Below, one piece after another: positions 8,417 through 14,292 of a stretch of 15,449 nucleotides of DNA. The position numbers and the translations under genes are program-made. Every line of letters starts with the position of its first letter. The first letter of the stretch is position 1. The DNA lies in NCBI GenBank assembly GCA_905221605.1, contig CAJNDS010001520.1, positions 1 through 15,449 of the forward strand, read 5' to 3'. The DNA comes from Symbiodinium natans (Eukaryota; Sar; Dinophyceae; Suessiales; Symbiodiniaceae). The notes under the pieces are model-generated. The model made no database searches. It saw nothing but the letters and a program-made list of their open reading frames with translations, and had not been told where the DNA came from.

Positions 8417-8523
8417 TCCAGAAACTTACAAGGTGCGGCAAAACACTTGCTGCAGCACGAGGGCCACTTGGGCAGCACCGATGCTTTCGATTCTTTCGGT
8501 GAGCCGAGATCAGATCTCAGACC

Positions 8524-8600
8524 TGAACCCTAAGCCCTAAACTCTACTTTGTGGCACTTTACTGTAACTTTAGATCCTTACCTGTTTTGGGTTTAGGGCT
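8524..8600. repeat. Paired short telomere-like remnants
   Basis: CCCTAAGCCCTAAACTC at 8526-8542 and GGGTTTAGGGCTAAGG at 8589-8604 flank only about 45 bp. This is the smallest of the inverted telomeric brackets. The sequence from 8601 to 8785 holds nothing I recognise apart from C-rich words such as CCCTGAGCCCTCAG. Confidence 0.6.
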
Positions 8601-8787
8601 AAGGTGACTAAAAGTTGAATTTTTAGCTACCCTCCTAAGTGCAGCCAAGTCTAGACCCTCAGCCCTTGTGTTGAAGCAGAGTTTTAGCCACGGAAACCCC
8701 CCCAGAACCCATCACCCCCTGAGCCCTCAGAGAACCCCTTTTCTGAGCCCAGAAGCCCCAAAACCGATTCATAAACCATCAGCCCGG

Positions 8788-8822
8788 TTTAGGGTTTAGG
8801 GTCTAGGGTTTAGGGTTTAGGG
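8788..8822 (+). repeat. TTTAGGG tract ending at a head-to-head joint
   Basis: Five heptamers, the third being TCTAGGG. The fifth ends exactly at 8822 and is followed by a single A and then CCCTA in the opposite orientation (8824 on). This is the arrangement expected from two telomere ends joined head to head. Confidence 0.9.
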
Positions 8823-9080
8823 ACCCTACACCCCTATAAAACCCTACTAAACATCATAAACCCTTAAAACCCTACAATAAAATGACCCTAAAAACCGCTA
8901 TTCAACCCTAGTGAACCCTATTGACGCCGATAAATCCTATAAAACCCTATAACCCTATTAAATCTTATAAACCCTAAATAATCCTACAACTCTATAAACT
9001 CCATAATAACCCTATGAAACCCTGTAAGAACCCTCAATAAACCCTATTAAGCCCGGTTAAACCCGTAAAATCCTAAAAAA
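8823..9080 (-). repeat. Decayed CCCTAAA block with CCCTATAAA-type words
   Basis: About 25 recognisable CCCTA-words spaced by 5-15 bases. Many take the expanded form CCCTATAAA, ACCCTATTAAA or CCTAAAATCCT. T/A insertions dominate over transitions. The block merges on the right into the perfect tract at 9081. A mirror-image block with TATAGGGCTTTATAGGG words lies at 11838-11960. Confidence 0.75.
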
Positions 9081-9147
9081 AACCCTAAACCCTAAACCCT
9101 AAACCCTAAACCCTAAACCCTAAACCCTAAACCCTAAACCCTAAACC
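9081..9147 (-). repeat. Perfect CCCTAAA tract, nine copies
   Basis: Nine uninterrupted CCCTAAA heptamers from 9083. The contrast with the decayed block immediately to the left suggests a younger addition or local re-expansion. The next 90 bp (9148-9237) is a GC-rich unrelated island, which then meets TTTAGGG repeats. Confidence 0.97.
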
Positions 9148-9242
9148 ATCCTCGAGGTGCTGGAGCGTTGATGGACGGGGCGTTCGCCCGTGTGTCCTGG
9201 CTTACACCAAGGCGGCCTCAAGGGCGCTTAGGGCCTGGGTAG

Positions 9243-9324
9243 TTTAGGGCTTAGGGTTTCGGGTTTAGGGTTTAGGGTGTAGGGTTAGGGTTTAGGGTTT
9301 AGGGTTCGGGTTTCGGGTTTTAGG
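9243..9324 (+). repeat. TTTAGGG tract with TTTCGGG variants
   Basis: About twelve heptamers including CTTAGGG, TTTCGGG, GTGTAGGG and one six-base GTTAGG. It ends in GTTTTAGGTAACCTTT, the start of a sequence shared with 7191. The interval 9325-9680 has no gene. An 80-codon plus-strand frame (9385-9627) and a 94-codon minus-strand frame (9454-9738) overlap each other, and the latter starts inside the inverted-repeat element at 9681, so neither is called. Confidence 0.9.
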
Positions 9325-9680
9325 TAACCTTTCTAGCCTTTTTGGTTGTGTGTCGAATCCTACTCTACATAAACGGTCAACCTTTTGTTTTGGCTAGGGT
9401 ATTCAGCCCCTAAGTTAACGCGGGGTTTGCACGGTTGTTCAGGGTTTCAGGATTTAGGGGGTGGATGGTTTGGGGAAAGTTTTGGGGTCGGGGGAGGTCA
9501 TCCGACAAAATTGGAAAGACACGGAGAAGTTCAGCATGGCCTGAGCACCAGGATGACACGCACACATCGAGAAGTGTGCCGAGACTTTTTTAAATGTCGC
9601 TGCCTCCCAGGCACATGCTTTACATAGAGTTGCCAGAGGAACTACATGGGACACATCCTCCGCCAGGAGCCCCATCATAT

Positions 9681-9779
9681 TACAGTAGAAGCCAAAAGTT
9701 GGAAACATAATAGCCTCCATCCCTAGGAATCCCAGCACTATTTGTCCTTAAGGTTTCCAACTTTTTGGGGTTTACTGTA
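9681..9779. mobile_element. Miniature inverted-repeat element, Tc1/mariner- or pogo-like
   Basis: The left end TACAGTAGAAGCCAAAAGTT continues into GGAAAC (to 9706). It is matched in reverse complement by the right end at 9753-9779 (GTTTCCAAC, a T/G run, then TACTGTA); about 23 of 27 positions pair with one gap. Both ends are TA followed by CAGT on the inward side, as in Tc1/mariner/pogo elements, whose target site is TA and whose ends often begin CAGT. The interior is 46 bp, so it is a non-autonomous miniature element if real. I see no transposase and no second full copy in the window. Confidence 0.5.
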
Positions 9780-9866
9780 CAGTCACCTTAACTCCACTAG
9801 CCCGGCCTCCTGTCAGCATGTTCGGCCTGGACCCTGGAATACCGCATGGGTATGGGGTGCACAAAA

Positions 9867-10056
9867 CCCAAAGGGTCCTAAGTACCTATATCGTAGACAG
9901 TAGGGTCTATATAGTAGGAATTACGATTCTGGGTTTGGGTAAGTGTGGGTTTAGGGTTTAGGGTTTAGGGCTTAGGGCTTAGGGCTTAGGGCTTAGGGCT
10001 TAGGGCTTAGGGTTTGGGTAAGTGTCCCCCCATATGGGTACTTGGGACCCTTTGGG
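9867..10056. repeat. 190-bp segment bounded by 20-bp inverted repeats, containing a telomeric tract
   Basis: CCCAAAGGGTCCTAAGTACC (9867-9886) is repeated inverted at 10037-10056 with one mismatch. Inside, a second layer of symmetry appears: GGGTTTGGGTAAGTGT occurs at 9931-9946 and 10010-10025 as an exact direct repeat flanking the TTTAGGG/CTTAGGG tract. The left half also resembles the hairpin at 14029-14064. This could be a small element into which telomeric repeat was inserted, or an element whose target is telomeric DNA. No coding capacity. Confidence 0.6.
9947..10012 (+). repeat. TTTAGGG then homogenised CTTAGGG tract
   Basis: Starts with GGGTTTAGGG copies, then six consecutive CTTAGGG heptamers (9971-10012). 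Identical variant copies in series imply tandem duplication after the variant arose, rather than independent mutation of each copy. Confidence 0.95.
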
Positions 10057-10143
10057 AAAGTTTCGGGATGCTTGGGTGGTCCACGGATGCCTCGGAGGTG
10101 CGACATAGAGGAACTGAGGGAAGGGCATCCGTCTGCGGATACT

Positions 10144-10218
10144 AAAACCCTAAACCCAAACCCCAAACCCTAAACCCTAAACCCTAAACCCCAAACCCTA
10201 AACCCTAAACCCTAAACC
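10144..10218 (-). repeat. CCCTAAA/CCCCAAA tract
   Basis: About ten heptamers mixing CCCTAAA with CCCCAAA and one CCCAAA. It forms the left cap of the 10219-10642 island. Confidence 0.93.
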
Positions 10219-10642
10219 ATGCCATGACTGCGCCTTTGGGGCATGCTCACCCGTGGGCTAGCTGGCGAGATGCAGCAAGAGCCACAATGGCGTGGTTTCG
10301 CACGGGTTTCCTTGCTGCGTGATGTCCCGGCGATGCTGGCAATGGTAGCGAGTCGTGCTACTGTATTTCGCTTGATTCCGACTTCGGGTGGCAGTACTTG
10401 ATTGGGGGATGTCCTCACCGCTTGCGATACCTGCACATGCTGGGCGGCATGCACATTCTTCATGTCGCTTCTAGTGGCTTAAGAACCCCCGGAAAACTAA
10501 TAATATTCTTCCTTATGAAGGGTAGTATAGGGATCATTACTTGTTTACTCTTTTGTGGGTTCTTAAGCAAATATTAGGTCATGTGTGACGGCGAACTCAT
10601 GGATGTCATCTTGCGTGATGTTGCGGCAGTGAGAGCGGTGCA
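10219..10642. other. Telomere-bracketed island without recognisable gene
   Basis: A 424-bp non-repetitive stretch between an inward CCCTAAA tract and a TTTAGGG tract. A minus-strand frame of 83 codons (10463 to 10212) starts with MKNVHAAQ and takes its stop from the telomeric repeat, so it is probably fortuitous; I recognise no family. TATTCTTCCTTATGAAGGGT (10504-10523) looks like a diverged copy of the palindromic element at 11414 and 13598, and is followed by GGGATCATTA, which that family also carries nearby. Confidence 0.6.
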
Positions 10643-10754
10643 GGGTTTAGGGTTTAGGGTTTAGGGTTTAGGGTTTAGGGTTTAGGGTTTAGGGTTTAGG
10701 GTTTAGGGTTTAGGGTTTAGGGTTTAGGGTTTAGGGTTTAGGGTTTAGGGTTTA
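10643..10754 (+). repeat. Perfect TTTAGGG tract, 16 copies
   Basis: Sixteen uninterrupted GGGTTTA units, 112 bases without a mismatch. It is the longest and cleanest telomeric tract in the window. An old internal tract would be expected to have accumulated changes, so it was probably added or re-expanded recently. Confidence 0.98.
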
Positions 10755-11148
10755 GTCCTGGTCTCTTTTTCTGTAGTCCCCGATAGTTGGATGATGACAG
10801 TACAGAATCGCACTCTTGATTGACTGCGGATGAGCTATTATTAGCAAGTTCTTGCTCTTGTGGCTTGCACAGTGCAAACACTTTCGCGTCACATGCCTCG
10901 GCCTCAGGACGGGTTTGGTTTTCTGGGTTTACGGGTTTTGGGTTTTGGTACTAAGAATGTGCTCTAGCTCATGCTCTTGCAACAGCTCTAAAGGATCTGC
11001 ATAAGCTGCCACACCGGAGGCTTCGCAGATGTGCGTGGGGTGTAGGGCCTGAGTGCGGAGGCTTACGATCTGTGTCTTTGCGTACGAGCGCATCAAAGGG
11101 AAGCTGTGCGAGCCTTGGTGCATTCCGCCGCCACAGGATCTGAAGAAG
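10755..11148. other. Unannotated island
   Basis: A mixed-composition stretch with no repeat I can name. It contains a GGGTTTACGGGTTTTGGGTT remnant near 10924-10943. A minus-strand frame of 64 codons (11123-10929) shows no recognisable motif and ends in that remnant. I see no splice-site pattern that would extend it. Confidence 0.5.
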
Positions 11149-11192
11149 CCTAAACCCCTAAACCCTAAACCCCTAAACCCTAAACCCTAAAC
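11149..11192 (-). repeat. CCCTAAA tract with CCCCTAAA units
   Basis: Six units alternating CCCCTAAA and CCCTAAA. It is followed by an island (11193-11459) that lies between two tracts of the same polarity, an exception to the usual alternation. A plus-strand frame of 70 codons at 11212-11424 ends inside the palindromic element and is not recognised. Confidence 0.9.
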
Positions 11193-11384
11193 AAGAATAT
11201 GTTTCCTCCTGATGGCCCCTGCTATGTTGCGAATCATGTCGGCTGGAGGCCCCCAGAAGGAAGCCCGAAGTATAGTCTTGCCAACTAGGGGAGAGCCCCA
11301 AGAACCTTCTACTTGTTCTGGTCGCCGTGAAGCGAACCCTGCTCTTCCAAAACCCTCAACTAAGGACCATGCCCGAATTCAGAA

Positions 11385-11440
11385 TCATGATCCTTATAGT
11401 ATAAAAGTAGGGCATATTCCTTAATTAAGGGGTCTCTGGA
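11385..11440. repeat. Palindromic dispersed element, copy 1
   Basis: The core ATATTCCTTAATTAAGGGGT (11414-11433) is shared exactly with 13598-13617. The flanks also resemble each other: GATCCTTATAGTATAAAAGT upstream here versus GATCATTATATGACTTC there, and GGTCTCTGG downstream versus GGTATCTC. The centre CCTTAATTAAGG is a perfect 12-bp palindrome. Confidence 0.6.
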
Positions 11441-11459
11441 AGATCCGGGAACAAGCCGC

Positions 11460-11643
11460 TAACCCCCAAACCCTAAACCCCTAACCCCACACCCTAAATC
11501 CCAAACTCCAAACCCTAAACCCCAAACCCTAAACCCCAAACCCTAAACCCCAAACCCCAAACCCCAAACCCCAAACCCAAAACCCCAAACCCTAAACCCC
11601 AAACCCTAAACCCCAAATCCAAAAAAAACAAACCCCAAAACCC
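11460..11643 (-). repeat. CCCTAAA/CCCCAAA mixed tract
   Basis: About 24 heptamers. Between 11513 and 11617 CCCTAAA and CCCCAAA alternate so regularly that the local unit is in effect a 14-mer, with one run of pure CCCCAAA in the middle. The end degenerates into A-rich sequence. Confidence 0.93.
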
Positions 11644-11721
11644 GTGCGCGCCCGTCGCCGCGGCTCCCAGGACCTGACTTTTCCCCACGCAATGTCACAA
11701 GAGGCGCCCCGCCGCCTTGTA
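11644..11721. other. GC-rich island between inverted telomeric tracts
   Basis: A 78-bp GC-rich stretch (GTGCGCGCCCGTCGCCGCGG) between CCCCAAA and TTTAGGG tracts. No function recognised. It resembles the 9148-9237 island in size and GC content but not in sequence. Confidence 0.6.
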
Positions 11722-11970
11722 GGTTAAGGGTTTAGGGTTTGGGGTTTCGGGTTTAGGGTTAAGGGTGTAGGGTTCAGGGTATTAACAGTTTAGGGCTTAG
11801 GGCTAGGGGTTTAGGGCTTAGGGCTTAGGGTTCAGGGTACTATAGGGCTTTGTAAGGCTGAGGGCTTAGGGTTTTCTAGTGCTTTATAGGGCTAAGGGGT
11901 GTTATGGGGCTTTATAGGGCTTTACAGGGCTTAGGGCTATCGGGTGTAGGGCTCTATGGTTGAGGGTTCA
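11722..11970 (+). repeat. Degenerate TTTAGGG/CTTAGGG/TATAGGG block
   Basis: Starts as TTTAGGG with variants, passes through CTTAGGG words, then becomes CTTTATAGGG and GGGCTTTACAGGG from about 11838. It is the opposite-strand counterpart of the CCCTATAAA block at 8823-9080. Confidence 0.8.
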
Positions 11971-12489
11971 AAAGACGACCGTGGGCTTTTGCTGGGGCTA
12001 AGTTTCTAGCAGGGTGAATGGCGGCAGGCACTACTGTGCTCTGGTAGAAAACATAGCAGCTCTGGCACAATCGGGAGGTTTACAAAATACGGGGCCCCTG
12101 AAAATCGTCCCCCAAATAGTAGCATTCCCTTATAATAGGAACCCCAATAAGGACCCCTAATTTCGGAAGCCTAGCGAGGACTTGAAAACCAGTTCGGTTG
12201 ATGTCTCTACTGTACTGTATATATATATATATATATATACAAATATAAATATGAATACAATATACAGACACCTACATACACACACACATACATCTGCTTA
12301 CAGAAACAGATGGGACCATGGAGACTCGGAAAACCCTAGGAAAATCCCAAGGTGTTGGGCCAATGGATCATTCATTCTGGGTGAACCCCCACTCAGGGCA
12401 AGAATTTCAAGAATCAAGTTGACCCCCTGGCTCTATCTTTCCAGTTGCTGTCGCTTTCGAAACTACCGGGGTTTCAGAAAGGGGCCCCC
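11971..12489. other. Gene-free island with microsatellite
   Basis: No gene is recognised. CCCTTATAATAGGAACCCCA near 12127-12146 and AATAAGGACCCC after it resemble words in the dispersed palindromic families. The reverse-complement frames here consist mostly of the translated TA repeat (IYIYIYIQ) and are not genes. A C-rich stretch near 12484-12490 leads into the next telomeric tract. Confidence 0.5.
12218..12290. repeat. (TA)n followed by AT-rich and (AC)n microsatellite
   Basis: Eleven TA dinucleotides at 12218-12239, then an AT-rich spacer with ATAAATATGAATAC, then CATACACACACACATACAT near 12275-12293. This is a compound simple repeat. The TA run can form a hairpin on its own. Confidence 0.95.
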
Positions 12490-12518
12490 CTAAACCCGAG
12501 ACCCTAAAAACCCTAAAC
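12490..12518 (-). repeat. Short CCCTAAA remnant
   Basis: CTAAACCCGAGACCCTAAAA then ACCCTAAACAC: three to four degenerate copies. It is followed within 20 bp by a run of 12 C at 12536-12547. Confidence 0.7.
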
Positions 12519-12627
12519 ACTAGTCATAGCCACCACCCCCCCCCCCCATGTGTTGATGAGGACGCAATTGGCTCCTCCTGTGCTCGTGGCCCTGGCTCAG
12601 CGTCTGGCTCAGTCCTTCCCACGTTGT

Positions 12628-12690
12628 GGGTTTAGGGTTTAGAATTTAGGATTTAGGGCTCAAGTAGAAAAAGGGTTTAGGGTTTAGGGT
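12628..12690 (+). repeat. Two short TTTAGGG tracts
   Basis: GGGTTTAGGGTTTAGAATTT at 12628-12647 with ATTTAGGG after it, and GGGTTTAGGGTTTAGGGT at 12673-12690, separated by AAGTAGAAAAA. They close the bracket opened by 12490-12518. Confidence 0.8.
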
Positions 12691-13020
12691 AAGAATCATC
12701 CCTAACGTACAGGGTTTTAGCCGAGCTTGGTATCCTTTCCTGGCAGTTGTCCGCAGTCCAGTTGCAAAAAGGGTAAGAATTATGGTACTCCACCTTGGCC
12801 CCCTTGAGGTTGTACCCTTGGGTTTGGGGACCCTTTTTCACAGATCCTCTAAGGGAGTATCAGGGCCACATTCGGAGTGCATTAAGGTGAACCCCTTGGA
12901 GGGCGGTCCGAGTATGACTCCCTTGCAAAACTGGCTTCAGGATTTATGGGTTGGGAAGATGTCGAGAAATTCAATTCCAGCCTCGAGGCCTGCTGTAGCT
13001 ACTATCGCATAGTCTTCGCA
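12691..13020. other. Gene-free island
   Basis: GGGTTTGGGGACCC near 12820-12833 resembles the GGGACCC words of the 9867/10037 inverted repeat. A 76-codon plus-strand frame (12782-13012) has no recognised motif. Nothing else is seen. Confidence 0.5.
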
Positions 13021-13114
13021 CCCTAAACCCTGAACCCTAAACCCTAAACCCTAAACCCTAAACCCTAAACCCTAAACCCTAAACCCTAAACCCTAAACCC
13101 TAAACCCTAAACCC
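13021..13114 (-). repeat. CCCTAAA tract, 13 copies
   Basis: Thirteen heptamers with a single variant (CCCTGAA, second copy). It is the left cap of the best-defined telomere-bracketed island (13115-13225). Confidence 0.97.
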
Positions 13115-13225
13115 GAATCGCTGGGAGGCTGGGGTCTCTGAACACCACCCTCGAAATCGGCCAAGGACAGCCCAGATCCAGAGACTCGCAACAGCGACGA
13201 CGGACTGGAAAAAAGCAGCCTCCTT

Positions 13226-13250
13226 GGGGGGGGGGGGGGGGGGGGGGGGG
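13226..13250 (+). repeat. Run of 25 G
   Basis: Twenty-five consecutive G, then TGAGGTTTCGG and the TTTAGGG tract at 13260. The run sits exactly where a unique island meets a G-strand telomeric tract. It could be a biological poly-G, a sequencing error, or a tail introduced in library preparation. Confidence 0.95.
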
Positions 13251-13259
13251 TGAGGTTTC

Positions 13260-13315
13260 GGGTTTAGGGTTTAGGGTTTAGGGTTTAGGGTTTAGGGTTT
13301 AGGGTTTAGGGTTTA
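13260..13315 (+). repeat. Perfect TTTAGGG tract, eight copies
   Basis: Eight GGGTTTA units without mismatch. With 13021-13114 it encloses about 145 bp, so the whole 13021-13315 segment has the layout of a miniature linear chromosome. Confidence 0.97.
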
Positions 13316-13569
13316 CGGCGCTGTGGTAGATGGTCGAAGATGAGCTTCGGAACGGCGTGTTAAATGGGGGAACAGGAAATAGGGGGATACCCTTCTTGGA
13401 GCGTTTCAGAACAAAGGACTGGCTGCATCTTTGAATTCTACATGGGGACCACGACTTTTGGAAAAGGCCCGCATGCTTACGAATGCCTCCAGTGGCTGGC
13501 GCAATCATATTCTGATTCGGTCTATGTCATTTTCCCAAAGAGCCCAATACCCCTATATACCTGAAAGCA

Positions 13570-13625
13570 CATAACGGATCATTATATGACTTCAGGTATA
13601 TTCCTTAATTAAGGGGTATCTCAAG
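13570..13625. repeat. Palindromic dispersed element, copy 2
   Basis: Contains AGGTATATTCCTTAATTAAG followed by GGGTATCTC (13594-13619). It matches copy 1 exactly over 20 bases and the reverse complement of copy 3 at 21 of 22 bases (13594-13615 versus 14905-14884). Confidence 0.6.
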
Positions 13626-14026
13626 GGCCCTCGAGTTAGTGGTACTAAGTTGAAAAATTCGATTCTGTTGTAGGAAGCCACTCTTCTGGGCCGGTGTCAG
13701 AATGTGGAAAGGCACCAGGCCTATCCAGGTTTGCCGAAAACCGCCTGAAGCGGTGTTCGCACCAGATATGCCGTTGACAAATGGCTCGGTACACATCGGC
13801 AACGTATACGAGCATGCCCTGCCATCTTCTCATCAGACAGCCTAATACCCCCTTCTTAAGGGTGGTTATATATACGTTAAATTGTATATAGGGACCCTTG
13901 GTATGATTTTAGGTTAAGGGATACCTAAGCGGCTCTTTGGCCGCGGTAGGGCGCCTCGCCATGCAGTCGGCACGGTTGCCGGGGCGAAGGTGCCAGGTGC
14001 AGCTGCCACTTTTGAACCCTAAGGCT

Positions 14027-14064
14027 AAGGGTCCCAAGTACCTAGTTATTGTATACTTGGTCCC
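14027..14064. repeat. Hairpin carrying the AAGGGTCCCAAGTACC repeat
   Basis: AAGGGTCCCAAGTACC (14027-14042) is identical to the reverse complement of part of the right inverted repeat at 10037-10056. It also pairs locally with GTATACTTGGTCCC (14051-14064). Similarity to 9873-9925 continues beyond the hairpin (GGGTCYATATA-type words), so the two loci are probably copies of one short element. Confidence 0.5.
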
Positions 14065-14268
14065 TATATATAGCAAGCACTTTAAGGCCCGAGTATTCCC
14101 TATTTAGGTACATGGCCCCTTTAGGGGAAAATCGCAGTGAAGGGTTGAACCCGTCAACGGATGTTGCGTCGTTAGAGGCTCTTTGGGAGGGGGGGGGGGT
14201 GTGGGGGTAGCCCCATATCCTGCACCTTGACACATGGATCTCCTTTCAAGAGGTTTTCTGAACCCCAC

Positions 14269-14292
14269 GCCCTAAACCCTAAACCCTACACC
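14269..14292 (-). repeat. Short CCCTAAA tract between 11-bp direct repeats
   Basis: Three heptamers (CGCCCTAAACCCTAAACCC then TACACC). AAGAGGTTTTC occurs on both sides, at 14248-14258 and 14308-14318. This is the pattern expected when telomeric sequence is inserted at a staggered break, or when a short local duplication surrounds it. Confidence 0.7.

Larger units (their letters stand above)
13316..14268. other. Long gene-free interval with dispersed palindromic elements
   Basis: Frames of 62-66 codons occur on both strands (for example 13364-13564 plus, 13802-13605 minus), overlap one another and match no family I recognise. The interval holds palindromic copy 2 (13570-13625) and a related AT-rich element at about 13850-13940 with GGGACCCTTGGTATGATTTT. 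It also holds the 14029-14064 hairpin, the word GGCTCTTTGG near 13931 and 14177, and a run of 11 G at 14189-14199. Confidence 0.55.

Noticed and set aside
9348-9362. tRNA B-box-like word (GTCGAATCC)
   Set aside because: No A box at proper distance and no cloverleaf arms can be drawn around it.
9454-9738. 94-codon minus-strand frame
   Set aside because: It starts within the inverted-repeat element at 9681-9779 and overlaps an 80-codon frame on the other strand; no family recognised.
10212-10463. 83-codon minus-strand frame beginning MKNVHAAQ
   Set aside because: Its stop is supplied by the CCCTAAA tract and no motif is recognised; chance frames of this length are expected in DNA of this composition.
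10643-10754. CRISPR-like array
   Set aside because: The regular repeats are seven-base telomeric heptamers with no spacers, in a eukaryotic setting.
12218-12239. (TA)11 as a promoter or origin element
   Set aside because: It is part of a compound microsatellite with (AC)n and there is no adjacent gene.
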